A stretch of DNA of 64,000 nt from Sporosarcina sp. ACRSM (GTDB taxonomy: Bacteria > Bacillota > Bacilli > Bacillales_A > Planococcaceae), in contig NZ_JAKRNU010000003.1 of the NCBI RefSeq assembly GCF_022346545.1, forward strand, positions 186,001 to 250,000, written 5' to 3'. How positions within the stretch are numbered: the first letter of the stretch is position 1; every line of letters begins with the position of its first letter. Both the position numbers and the translations under genes were made by a program. Of the stretch, positions 55,013 to 63,245 are shown piece by piece. The notes under the pieces are model-generated. The model saw only the letters and a program-made list of their open reading frames with translations. It was not told where the DNA came from and made no database searches.

Positions 55013-55033
55013 AAACGTGACGGAGGTATTAAA

Positions 55034-56308
55034 ATGACAGTAACCAATAATATGCAGGTGAATATAGACAGATTAAAGAGGACAATTGATAAAAGTGCCC
55101 AAATAGGTGAAATTCCAGGCAATGGGTTATGTCGATTGGCTTTAACGAAAGAAGATAAAGAGATGCGGGGTCTCTTTCTGGAGTGGATGGAAAATGTAGG
55201 TTTAACAACTAGAGTCGATGATTTCGGAAATATTTATGGTAGAAGAGAAGGTTTGAGTGACTTGGCTCCAGTTGTAATCGGTTCGCATTTGGATACTCAA
55301 CCGAACGGAGGGAGATTTGATGGCATTCTTGGTGTATTAGCAGCCCTTGAGGTGATTCATACACTAAATGACAATGGTATTGAAACAGACAGGCCTATTG
55401 AAATTGTGAATTTCACAAATGAAGAAGGTGCACGATTTGAGCCACCTTTGTTAGGCTCAGGTGGATTAGTCGGAGTCTTTGACAAGGAATTTGTGTATAG
55501 CCGAAAAGATAACGCAGGAAAAACATTTGAGGAAGAATTAAACAAAATAGGATATAAAGGCAGTATAAAAAATAGGCTACAAAGGATCCATTCTTATATT
55601 GAACTTCATATTGAGCAAGGACCGGTTTTAGAGAATAAGCAAATCGCTATTGGTGCGGTTGAGGGAATTAAAGGAATGACTTGGTTAGAGATAAAAGTCA
55701 GTGGAGAATCAGGGCATGCGGGACCTACACCAATGGCGATGAGAAGAGATGCTTTGATGGCAGCCTCGAAACTTTTTGTTCATATCGAAGAGAAAGCCAA
55801 AAGTAGTGATGAAGATATAAGCATGACCATTGGTCGGATGTCGATCTACCCGAATGTCGCAAATTGTATACCGGGAGAAGTTGTTTTTTCTTTAGATGTT
55901 AGACATATAGATGATCAGGTTAGGAAAGAATTTGTTGCCGAAATAAAAGAAGAGATGGAACAGATATGCCAACAAGAACAAGTACAACTTGAAATAACTG
56001 ATCTATGGGACATTAATGCGACTGCTTTTCATCCTGAAATTATTGAACAGATTGTTAAAAGCGCCAAGGAATTTGATTGTTCCGTTACAAGAATGGTTAG
56101 TGGGGCAGGACATGACGCCAAGTATATAAACCAAATTGCACCGACGGGTATGATTTTCGTGCCGAGCATTGGTGGGAAGAGTCATATTGAAAGCGAGTTA
56201 ACTTTAGACGACGATATTGAGAAAGGGGCCAATGTTTTACTGCATTGTGTTCTGCAATTATCAGGGAAAGAAGAATTGACTACTAAAATAAAGGAATCGA
56301 TTCATTAA
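55034..56308 (+). CDS. hyuC: N-carbamoyl-L-amino-acid hydrolase / allantoate amidohydrolase family (M20)
   Basis: 424 aa, two-metal M20-type amidohydrolase. VVIGSHLDTQPNGGRFDGILG near residue 80 and NFTNEEGARFEPPLLGSGG near 123 hold metal ligands; LHIEQGPVLE near 192, SGHAGPTPMAMRRDAL near 223 and SGAGHDAKYI near 358 complete the site. It hydrolyses an N-carbamoyl (ureido) group to amine, CO2 and ammonia. ATG with ACGGAGG upstream. Could finish hydantoin breakdown begun by HyuAB, or act on the amidohydrolase product. Confidence 0.9.
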   Translation: MTVTNNMQVNIDRLKRTIDKSAQIGEIPGNGLCRLALTKEDKEMRGLFLEWMENVGLTTRVDDFGNIYGRREGLSDLAPVVIGSHLDTQPNGGRFDGILGVLAALEVIHTLNDNGIETDRPIEIVNFTNEEGARFEPPLLGSGGLVGVFDKEFVYSRKDNAGKTFEEELNKIGYKGSIKNRLQRIHSYIELHIEQGPVLENKQIAIGAVEGIKGMTWLEIKVSGESGHAGPTPMAMRRDALMAASKLFVHIEEKAKSSDEDISMTIGRMSIYPNVANCIPGEVVFSLDVRHIDDQVRKEFVAEIKEEMEQICQQEQVQLEITDLWDINATAFHPEIIEQIVKSAKEFDCSVTRMVSGAGHDAKYINQIAPTGMIFVPSIGGKSHIESELTLDDDIEKGANVLLHCVLQLSGKEELTTKIKESIH

Positions 56309-56337
56309 TTCGCGATGAGAAAACTGAAAATTAAATA

Positions 56338-56366
56338 TTTACAAAATTAAGGATATGTAGTAGAAT
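56338..56366 (+). promoter_or_regulatory. promoter of leader RNA 2, now distanced from it
   Basis: TTTACA, 17-base spacer, TAGAAT, with TTAAATATTTACAA as at 42958. Two repeat elements (56374-56566) lie between it and the leader. Confidence 0.7.
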
Positions 56367-56373
56367 AATAAAT

Positions 56374-56473
56374 AACTTGATTCAGCAGAAGTCCCCTACT
56401 TCTATAAGTGGTGGGATGAATGTCAGTATGCATTTCAATCAGAGGGAGTCCAAACTCTCTGCTGATTCAAGTT
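56374..56473. mobile_element. 100-bp MITE-like element with 16-bp terminal inverted repeats
   Basis: AACTTGATTCAGCAGA at the left and TCTGCTGATTCAAGTT at the right are inverted repeats with one mismatch. The left 50 bases match, in inverse orientation, 7761-7812 near narK, including the AGTCCCCTACTTC/AAGTGGTGGG hairpin. No gene inside. The hairpin resembles ends of IS200/IS605-type elements. Confidence 0.75.
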
Positions 56474-56566
56474 AAGCCTCCGGCGGATGTCACGGATTTT
56501 GAAGGGAGTTAATTGCGCAAGCGCAATTCAAAATCTGGACGCAATCACGCCAAGGCGTGATTGATT
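56474..56566 (+). repeat. dispersed repeat family C, uninterrupted copy
   Basis: AAGCCTCCGGCGGATGTCAC, then GGATTTTGAAGGGAGTTAAT, TGCGCAAGCGCA, and the CAATCACG/CGTGATTG stem. Shows the empty site (GTTAATTGCGCAAGCGCAAT) for the mini-element found at 19198. Confidence 0.88.
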
Positions 56567-56742
56567 GAATCATGTTGAAACGCAGAAACGTTCATTACAC
56601 ATGATCGATTGAAATCAGGGAAATGAATAGCTAGTACTGCCTAATCTGCTGAAAGCCTTACCGGGTTATACAACACAGATACAAGCCAGTTCAATTTGAC
56701 TAACAGAAATCTGTTGTCTTTTTGAATTGGCTTTTTCTTTTT
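56560..56742 (+). ncRNA. structured leader 2 with terminator, upstream of the CoA-transferase gene
   Basis: P1: ATCATGT (56569-56575) with ACATGAT (56599-56605), plus AACG/CGTT. Conserved ACTGCCTAA at 56636. P2: ATCTG (56644) with CAGAT (56676). Terminator AAGCCAGTTCAA (56683) with TTGAATTGGCTT (56722), followed by TTTCTTTTT, just before the GTG start region. Same order and spacing logic as leader 1, with compensatory changes in P1b and P2. Confidence 0.7.
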
Positions 56743-56762
56743 CCATAACAGGGGGTGGGAAT

Positions 56763-57917
56763 GTGACTGGAGCGTTAGAGAATATTCGGGTCATCGATTT
56801 ATCGCGTGTGCTTGCGGGGCCGTACTGCACGATGATCTTGGGTGATTTAGGGGCCGAAGTGATCAAAGTGGAAGGGCCGGGGGGAAGTGATGATACGCGT
56901 AAATGGGGGCCACCATTTAAAAATGGGATCAGTGCTTATTATTTAAGTGCCAATCGTAACAAAAAGGCGATCACGGTCGATTTAAAATCGGCTGAAGGCG
57001 TCGACATCATTAAAAAACTGGTTAGCGAAAGTGATGTCATCATCCATAACTTCAAAACGGGGACGATGGAGCGGTTCGGCTTGGATTATGCCACGCTAGA
57101 AGCCATCAATCCGGGCATTGTTTACTGTTCGATTACGGGGTTCGGGGAGACAGGTCCGGATCGGCATGTACCCGGCTATGATTTTATTATCCAGGCGATG
57201 AGCGGGTTGATGAGTATTACGGGGACGGATCAATCGGGACCGCTGAAATCAGGTGTCGCCATTACGGATGTGTTGACGGGTTTATATGCTTGTATCGGGA
57301 TCCAAGCGGCGTTAGTGGAACGGGCTCAATCTGGAAAGGGGCAAAAAATCGATATTTCGCTGTATGACTCTGCCGTGAGTGCGCTGGTCAATATCGGCAG
57401 CAATTATTTGATGGAAGGCAAGATTCCGAAGGCGCTTGGCAATGAGCATGCCAACATCGTGCCGTATCAGACATTCCGGACAAAGGACGGCGAAATGGTC
57501 ATCGCGGTCGGGAATGATCATCAGTTCAGAGCATTGTGTACAGTGTTGAACGTACCGCAGTATGCGGATGATAAGCGCTTCCTTACGAATCCGGATCGTG
57601 TATTGCATCGGGAGGAATTGGTTCCTTTATTGCAAAAGGAGTTTTTGAACGAACCAACTGCCTATTGGTACGAAAAATGCCGCGAACAAAATATTCCGGC
57701 AGGACCGATACAGAATTTGGAAGCGGTCGTGAACGATGCACAACTGCAAGCACGCAATATGTTCATTGAACACGAGCATCCGACGGCGGGAACGATCAAA
57801 ATGATCGGCAGTCCATTAAAGCTTTCAAGGACACCGGTTGCCGTAAAACATCACCCGCCAAGTCCCGGAGAACATAACGATGAAATCATCGGAAACTTAT
57901 TCGAAAAAAACAAATAA
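56763..57917 (+). CDS. class III (CaiB/BaiF) CoA-transferase, possibly succinyl-CoA:glutarate CoA-transferase
   Basis: 384 aa. VIDLSRVLAGPYCTMILGDL at residues 9-28, GDLGAEVIKVEGPGGSDDTR, catalytic Asp in VPGYDFIIQAMSGLMS near 140, KGQKIDISLYDSA near 197. GTG 56763 after GGGGGTGGGA; the open frame continues upstream through the terminator but without a start that makes sense. Followed 14 bases later by glutaryl-CoA dehydrogenase 2, so activation of glutarate to glutaryl-CoA is the natural inference. Confidence 0.88.
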   Translation: MTGALENIRVIDLSRVLAGPYCTMILGDLGAEVIKVEGPGGSDDTRKWGPPFKNGISAYYLSANRNKKAITVDLKSAEGVDIIKKLVSESDVIIHNFKTGTMERFGLDYATLEAINPGIVYCSITGFGETGPDRHVPGYDFIIQAMSGLMSITGTDQSGPLKSGVAITDVLTGLYACIGIQAALVERAQSGKGQKIDISLYDSAVSALVNIGSNYLMEGKIPKALGNEHANIVPYQTFRTKDGEMVIAVGNDHQFRALCTVLNVPQYADDKRFLTNPDRVLHREELVPLLQKEFLNEPTAYWYEKCREQNIPAGPIQNLEAVVNDAQLQARNMFIEHEHPTAGTIKMIGSPLKLSRTPVAVKHHPPSPGEHNDEIIGNLFEKNK

Positions 57918-57931
57918 TAGGAGTGGTTGAG

Positions 57932-59134
57932 ATGAACTTTGAATTTACAGAGGAACAACAATTATTAAGAAAAACGGCGCGTCAATTTGTGGATGAGGAA
58001 ATCATGCCGCATATCCAGAAATGGGATTCGGAAGGCGGGTTTGATCCAGCGATTTGGAAGAAGCTTGCGGATCTCGGGTTTATGGGCGTTTGTGTGCCTG
58101 AACAATACGGAGGTAGCGGGATGGACTATAATTCACTCGCGATTCTGTGTGAAGAATTGGAACGTGGAGATACGGCATTCCGGACGGCAGTATCTGTTCA
58201 TATTGGCTTGAACTCGATGACGCTTATGCAATGGGGGACGGAAGAGCAGAAACAGAAATATCTTGTTCCTCAGGCGAAGGGTGAGAAAATCGGTGCTTTC
58301 GGCTTGACGGAACCAGGCGCGGGATCGGATGTTGCCGGGATGGCGACGACGGCGGTGCGCGACGGGGATCATTATGTATTGAATGGGCAGAAAACATGGA
58401 TTTCACTTTGCGATGTCGCGGACCATTTCCTCGTCTTTGCCTATACGGATAAATCGAAAAAACACTCGGGCATCAGTGCGTTTATCGTCGAACGAACAAC
58501 ACCGGGCTTCTCCTCCAAGGCGATCAAAGGGAAATACGGTATTCGCGCGGGCAACACCGGGGAACTATTCTTCGAAGATATGCGGATTCCAGCGGAGAAT
58601 CTGCTTGGAAAAGAAGGAGAAGGATTTAAAATTGCCATGTCTGCACTCGATAGCGGACGCTTTACCGTAGCGGCGGGGGCTGTCGGATTGATCATGGGCT
58701 GTCTGGAAGAAAGCGTGAAATATTGCCACCAGCGCGAAACATTCGGTAAAGCGATCGGCAAACATCAACTCGTCCAGCAAATGATCGCCAATATGGAAGC
58801 GGGCTATCAAATGAGCCGTCTTCTTGTTTACCGCGCGGGGGAAATGAAAAACAAAGGATTGCGCAACACGCGAGAAACGTCCCTTGCAAAATGGCAAGCA
58901 TGTGATTTTGCTAACAAAGCGGCGGACGATGCCTTCCAAATCCACGGAGCTTACGGCTATTCGGACGAGTATCCGGTCGCGCGTTTCCTGCGTAACTCGA
59001 AAGCGCCGGTTATCTACGAAGGGACGCGCGAAATCCATACGATTATGCAGGCGGAATATGTCCTTGGGTACCGGGAGGATAAGCAGTTGAGTAAAATGTT
59101 GCCTGCTTGGGAAGAAGAATTACAATATAATTGA
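57932..59134 (+). CDS. gcdH: glutaryl-CoA dehydrogenase-type acyl-CoA dehydrogenase (paralogue 2)
   Basis: 400 aa and nearly the same protein as at 41691, with roughly two dozen differences concentrated in the N-terminus and last 15 residues. Carries the same ELERGDTAFRTAVSV glutarate-binding segment and IYEGTREIH catalytic Glu. ATG 57932 with ATAGGAG upstream. In one operon with the CoA-transferase, and thus positioned for glutarate, where paralogue 1 is positioned for lysine. Confidence 0.87.
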   Translation: MNFEFTEEQQLLRKTARQFVDEEIMPHIQKWDSEGGFDPAIWKKLADLGFMGVCVPEQYGGSGMDYNSLAILCEELERGDTAFRTAVSVHIGLNSMTLMQWGTEEQKQKYLVPQAKGEKIGAFGLTEPGAGSDVAGMATTAVRDGDHYVLNGQKTWISLCDVADHFLVFAYTDKSKKHSGISAFIVERTTPGFSSKAIKGKYGIRAGNTGELFFEDMRIPAENLLGKEGEGFKIAMSALDSGRFTVAAGAVGLIMGCLEESVKYCHQRETFGKAIGKHQLVQQMIANMEAGYQMSRLLVYRAGEMKNKGLRNTRETSLAKWQACDFANKAADDAFQIHGAYGYSDEYPVARFLRNSKAPVIYEGTREIHTIMQAEYVLGYREDKQLSKMLPAWEEELQYN

Positions 59135-59146
59135 AATATGGAAATG

Positions 59147-59182
59147 AAACCTTGATGGGAAGTCTTTCATCAAGGTTTTTTC
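59147..59182 (+). terminator. terminator after CoA-transferase/dehydrogenase operon
   Basis: AAACCTTGATG pairs with CATCAAGGTTT followed by T-run; the following ~60 bases are repeated after the next gene. Confidence 0.92.
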
Positions 59183-59310
59183 TTGGGGAGATTTTAGGTC
59201 AAAGGTCATGTTTCGCCGATAAGTGCCGGTTAAGCGCCAATAACTCAGAGGTGAACGCCAATTTATGTTGGTCGAACGCCAATAACTCGGCGCTGACCGT
59301 CAATAACCCT
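59183..59310. repeat. degenerate tandem repeat with GAACGCCAATAACTC units
   Basis: Starts TCTTGGGGAG...TAGGTCAAAGGT, then about four imperfect units with the core CGCCAATAAC. A related copy lies at 60170-60275. With the terminator it fills the 278-base gap. Confidence 0.75.
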
Positions 59311-59412
59311 GCAACTTTATAAAAATGGTCGTGGAATAACTGATAGGTTGAATCTTTTATTGGGTTCAAACGTATGTATAGGCAGTTAGCATGTGCGAAA
59401 GGGGCGTAATGA

Positions 59413-60114
59413 ATGGGGAAGTATACGATTAATGAATTCATCAAAAAGACGCAACAGGATGAGCGGGAGAGCGAGTATTTTGAGTTGGAAACACCGCGTA
59501 TTTTAGAAGTGAATTTAACCGACCTTGTGTGGGCGAAGACCGGTTCGATGGTTTCCTATACAGGAAATATTAAATTCGAGCGGGAGCGAATGCTTGAGCA
59601 TGGGGTGGGGATGATGTTCAAAAAAGCATTCACAGGTGAAGGGACCTCATTAATGAAAGCGACAGGCAATGGTCGTTTGTATTTGGCGGATCAAGGAAAA
59701 AAGATCACCATTTTCGATTTGGACAATGAATCAATCACGGTGAATGGCAATGACCTGCTTGCATTTGAATCGGGCATTGAATGGGATATTAAACTGATGC
59801 GGAAAGTGGCAGGAATGATGTCTGGCGGATTGTTCAATGTGACGTTGCGAGGCAAAGGCAAAGTAGCGATTACCACTCATTTCGAGCCATTGACGCTACT
59901 CGTCCAGCCGGGGGCCCCTGTCATAACGGATCCGAATGCAACCGTCGCTTGGTCGGGCCATTTAGAACCGGAATTTCGGACAGATATCAGTTTTAGAACA
60001 TTCCTTGGTCGTGGCAGTGGGGAATCCATTCAAATGGAGTTTTCAGGTGAGGGGTTTGTCATCATTCAGCCATTTGAAGAGGTGTATATGACGGGGAATG
60101 GCTCTTCGTCTTGA
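59413..60114 (+). CDS. AIM24-family protein (short paralogue)
   Basis: 233 aa, beta-rich, of the AIM24 family but without the long Gly-rich insert of the 35090 gene: LEVNLTDLVWAKTGSMVSY near residue 31, GEGTSLMKATGNGRLYLAD near 76, LRGKGKVAITTHFEPLTLLV near 144. No signal or membrane segment. ATG after AAAGGGG. Function unknown. Single-gene unit bracketed by near-identical terminator-plus-repeat sequences. Confidence 0.82.
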   Translation: MGKYTINEFIKKTQQDERESEYFELETPRILEVNLTDLVWAKTGSMVSYTGNIKFERERMLEHGVGMMFKKAFTGEGTSLMKATGNGRLYLADQGKKITIFDLDNESITVNGNDLLAFESGIEWDIKLMRKVAGMMSGGLFNVTLRGKGKVAITTHFEPLTLLVQPGAPVITDPNATVAWSGHLEPEFRTDISFRTFLGRGSGESIQMEFSGEGFVIIQPFEEVYMTGNGSSS

Positions 60115-60131
60115 TAGAAGGTGAAAATGGA

Positions 60132-60169
60132 AAAACCTTGATGAGAGTTGGCTCCCGTCAAGGTTTTTT
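60132..60169 (+). terminator. terminator after the AIM24-like gene
   Basis: AAAACCTTGATG pairs with CGTCAAGGTTTT, then T-run; sequence continues TCTTGGGGAT as after the terminator at 59147. Confidence 0.9.
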
Positions 60170-60275
60170 CTTGGGGATGAGATAGGTCAAAGGTTATGTT
60201 TCGCTGATAAGTGACCGTTGAACGCTGATAACTGTACTTCAAACGCTGACATTTCTTCAATAAGCGATCAAGCGT
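60170..60275. repeat. degenerate tandem repeat, second copy
   Basis: GATAGGTCAAAGGTTATGTTTCGC is followed by CGCTGATAA/CGCTGACA-like units (TTGAACGCTGATAACTG, AAACGCTGACATT). Matches the start of the repeat at 59183. Confidence 0.75.
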
Positions 60276-61154
60276 TCATTCCTGAAACAGTTTTTGAATA
60301 AACTCCACCAATTTTCTCGCGCTTGGTGAAATATGTGTAAACGAAGTTGCTCCTATACCGATGGAGCGATAATCATTGCTTTCCAATGGAATGGCACGGA
60401 CGTTTTCGGGGAGGCGGTATAAAATCATCGATGGCAGAATACTGATGCCGAGCCCGTTTTGTACCATGGAAATGATGGCTTGATCTTCTGCAATTTCGTA
60501 TTGGATGTGAGGAGTGATTTTATGTTTTTTTAAGATTCTCCTGACGTCATTATCGATCGTCGACTTTGGCATGATAAATGGTTCGTTATCCAAGTTTTTG
60601 AACTGGATTTTCTCATGATGAAAGAGTGGATGTGTATCTGGCACGATGCAATGCAAAGGGTCATTTTTGATAGGAATCGTTTCAAATGATTTGGAAGCAG
60701 GGAGTGAGAGAAAGCCGAAATCAATTTTACCGTCCATAATCCATTGGGTGATTTCGTCATAATTACCTTCATATAACTTCAAGTCGATGAGTGGAAATGC
60801 TTCTCGGAATTGTTTAATAATCGATGGAATCCATTGGATGGAGACGCTTGGAATCGTTCCAATTCGGACAACACCGGTTTCAATTCCGTTGATTTTGGCA
60901 GCTTCTTGCATCATTTGTTCGTTGAGTTTCAACATTTCCTCTATATAGGCCAGCATCTTTGAACCGTTTTCCGTCAATATGACGCCTGTGCGATTTCGGA
61001 TTAATAATGTAAAGCCCAATTCATTTTCAAGGCTTGCAATGGCATGGCTCACTGCAGATTGCGTTAGTTTCAGCGTTTCTGCGGCTTTTGAGAGAGTGCC
61101 TGATTCGATAACGGTTCTAAAAATCTCGAATTTGATTAGTGACATGTAACTCAC
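60276..61154 (-). CDS. LysR-family regulator of the adjacent sulfur/carbamoyl operon
   Basis: 292 aa. Helix-turn-helix KFEIFRTVIESGTLSKAAET, then LKLTQSAVSHAIASLENELG; effector-binding domain from residue 90 with GVVRIGTIPSVSIQW. Start ATG at 61154 with AAAGGTGAG upstream on the minus strand. Divergent from the lyase operon at 61276 with a shared 121-base promoter gap, so it is the likely regulator, with a thiazoline, carbamoyl-cysteine or cysteine-related inducer (inference). Confidence 0.9.
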   Translation of the reverse strand: MSYMSLIKFEIFRTVIESGTLSKAAETLKLTQSAVSHAIASLENELGFTLLIRNRTGVILTENGSKMLAYIEEMLKLNEQMMQEAAKINGIETGVVRIGTIPSVSIQWIPSIIKQFREAFPLIDLKLYEGNYDEITQWIMDGKIDFGFLSLPASKSFETIPIKNDPLHCIVPDTHPLFHHEKIQFKNLDNEPFIMPKSTIDNDVRRILKKHKITPHIQYEIAEDQAIISMVQNGLGISILPSMILYRLPENVRAIPLESNDYRSIGIGATSFTHISPSARKLVEFIQKLFQE

Positions 61155-61199
61155 CTTTAACTATTAATTTTCTTCATACTTCTTATTATAACTATTCAT

Positions 61200-61229
61200 T
61201 TGATTTATGCAAAAGAGAGATTTTATAAT
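61200..61229 (+). promoter_or_regulatory. promoter of the lyase/thiazoline hydrolase operon
   Basis: TTGATT, 18-base spacer, TATAAT in the divergent gap with the LysR gene. Confidence 0.65.
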
Positions 61230-61275
61230 AGAGATAAGAATAGTAAGTGAATTGTGAAACATAGGAGGTTGGAAG

Positions 61276-62502
61276 ATGATGAGAAGGTGGGGGATGAGCA
61301 CGGCGCTTATCCATGATCAGCATGCTTCGGAGAGGAAAACGGGTGCTGTCGCGCAGCCGATTGTACCGGCAGTTGCCTATTCGTTTGGAAATCTTGAGGC
61401 TGCCGCTGATACAGTGGCCGGGAGAAAGGACGGCATTTATTATGGCCGTTATGGGAATGAGACGCTGCGCGCGTTAGAAGATAAAATGGCGGCGCTTGAG
61501 CATGGCGAAGCAGCTCTCTGCGTAGGATCGGGAATGGCAGCCATCTCGACTGCGCTGTTTAGTGTCTTACAAAATGGTGATCATCTCATTGTCACAAAAG
61601 ATGTCTATGGAGGCACGTACCACTTTTTAACGACATTGGCAGCGCGCTGTGGTATTACATACAGTTTAGTCGATTGTACAAATGTCGAAAACATAGTGGA
61701 AGCAATGCAGCCCAATACAAAAGCGGTCTATATTGAAACGCCATCCAACCCGGTGCTAACCATTTTGGATATTGAAGCAATTGCGCAAGTGACGAAGCAC
61801 TATCAAATTCCACTTATTGCGGATAATACGTTTATGTCACCTTATTTGCAAAAGCCGCTTGATTTAGGGGTGGACATCGTCATTCATAGTGCGACCAAAT
61901 ATTTGAACGGGCATGGGGATGTCGTGGCAGGTGCGATTGTGGCGAGTGCGGAACGCATCCAGTTCATGCGCCAACAAATCATGGGTGACTTAGGACAAGT
62001 ATTGAGCGCGTGGGATGCATTTTTAATCTTGCGGGGGATGAAAACGTTAGGTGTCAGAATGGAAAAACATTGTCGCAACGCGGAACAGATTGCAGCCTTT
62101 CTAGAGGCGCATCCGATGGTAGACAAAGTCTATTATCCAGGTCTCCAATCACATCCACAGTATGAGATTGCACAAAAGCACATGAACGGCATGGGTGGGA
62201 TCGTATCGTTTGAAATGAAAGGGGGAGGCGAGGCGGCAAAAACGTTCTTGGATACTTTGCAATTGGCGATGATCTCCTTCAGCTTGGGGGATCCGGAAAC
62301 GCTTGTTCAGCATCCAGCGACGATGACGCATTCGTCGATACCTGAAGCGGAAAGGGTGGCGGCAGGTATTACAGATGGTTTGATCCGTCTTTCTGCGGGG
62401 CTTGAGGATATAGAGGATATTCTGGAAGATTTAACGCAAGCATTCAATCAAGTAAACGAAGTAAACCATATAGAACGGAGTGCATACGCATGGGCGAAAT
62501 AA
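61276..62502 (+). CDS. cystathionine gamma-lyase/methionine gamma-lyase-like PLP enzyme
   Basis: 408 aa, Cys/Met metabolism PLP family. YYGRYGNETLRALEDKMAALE near residue 54, GSGMAAISTALFS near 82, TPSNPVLTILD near 156, Asp in IADNTFMSPYLQ near 180, PLP-Lys in HSATKYLNGHGDVVAG near 207, and the C-terminal SLGDPETLVQHPATMTHSS. Could cleave cysteine, cystathionine, homocysteine or methionine. Overlaps the next gene by 13 bases, so it acts in the same pathway; cysteine desulfhydration after ring opening is plausible. Confidence 0.9.
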   Translation: MMRRWGMSTALIHDQHASERKTGAVAQPIVPAVAYSFGNLEAAADTVAGRKDGIYYGRYGNETLRALEDKMAALEHGEAALCVGSGMAAISTALFSVLQNGDHLIVTKDVYGGTYHFLTTLAARCGITYSLVDCTNVENIVEAMQPNTKAVYIETPSNPVLTILDIEAIAQVTKHYQIPLIADNTFMSPYLQKPLDLGVDIVIHSATKYLNGHGDVVAGAIVASAERIQFMRQQIMGDLGQVLSAWDAFLILRGMKTLGVRMEKHCRNAEQIAAFLEAHPMVDKVYYPGLQSHPQYEIAQKHMNGMGGIVSFEMKGGGEAAKTFLDTLQLAMISFSLGDPETLVQHPATMTHSSIPEAERVAAGITDGLIRLSAGLEDIEDILEDLTQAFNQVNEVNHIERSAYAWAK

Positions 62503-63245
62503 CAAACTTGACACCGGTAACGATGTATACCATTACGGCTAAACTGATGACGCATATCGTGGACATCGTCACAACTCGATTTGGAGAAGAAGGAAAGGCT
62601 AGCATACAAGCAGGTGTTCAACAGGTCGTAGATGAACAATCTACCGAATTGAATGGTCAGTTGACAGAAAACATGCTATTTTCATTCGACAAACTGTTTG
62701 ATGATGGTAAAATTGAGACAGCGTTTCTTGCATACAGTGAAGCGCAAAAGCAAGCAGGCAAAGAACCATGGACGATGTTTGCGATTATGGCGAAGTTATT
62801 TGCCCAAATTGCAAAAGCGATCGTAGAGCGTTACGGCAAAGAAGAAGGGGAAAAAGCAATGATGGATAGTGTCGGTGCATTCGGCGAGGAACGTGGCCGA
62901 GACATCGCGCGTCGTGCCGCTGCCGTCGGGAAGCCGAATACGATGGATCATTATTTGTCCAATTATGATATGGGCCGCAGTGACCTGTTTGAATATGAAA
63001 CACTATTCCATCCGACTGAAATTGAACAAACGTTCACGAAATGTGCCTTTGCAGAACAGTGGAAAAAAGATGGGATGGAAGACTTCGGGATTTTGTACTG
63101 CCATATGATCGATCCATCGATTGCGAAAGGATTCAATCCGAATTTTGAAGTGATTCATGATCAATACGTGTTAAAAGAAGGCGTCTGTCATTTCCGATTT
63201 CAAATGAAAGAGGAGGACGAAACGAAAGTGGAGGTTAGTCGATGA
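62490..63245 (+). CDS. L-2-amino-thiazoline-4-carboxylate hydrolase family protein
   Basis: 251 aa. C-terminal block [38 protein letters not shown], then a CHFRF end, matches the ATC-hydrolase family (AtcB in Pseudomonas), which opens 2-amino-thiazoline-4-carboxylate to N-carbamoyl-L-cysteine. Cys and His of the YCHMID segment are family-conserved. ATG 62490 with GGAG nine bases upstream; its stop shares ATGA with the carbamoylase gene. Family assignment is from recall of the conserved block; substrate unproven. Confidence 0.82.
   Translation: MGEITNLTPVTMYTITAKLMTHIVDIVTTRFGEEGKASIQAGVQQVVDEQSTELNGQLTENMLFSFDKLFDDGKIETAFLAYSEAQKQAGKEPWTMFAIMAKLFAQIAKAIVERYGKEEGEKAMMDSVGAFGEERGRDIARRAAAVGKPNTMDHYLSNYDMGRSDLFEYETLFHPTEIEQTFTKCAFAEQWKKDGMEDFGILYCHMIDPSIAKGFNPNFEVIHDQYVLKEGVCHFRFQMKEEDETKVEVSR

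Noticed and set aside
56727..56762. Upstream start for the CoA-transferase
   Set aside because: The extra residues are encoded by the terminator arm and T-run; GTG 56763 follows a strong GGGGGTGGGA site.
59183..59310. CRISPR-like array
   Set aside because: Units are degenerate, spacing irregular, only about four units and no cas genes; a degenerate tandem repeat fits better.
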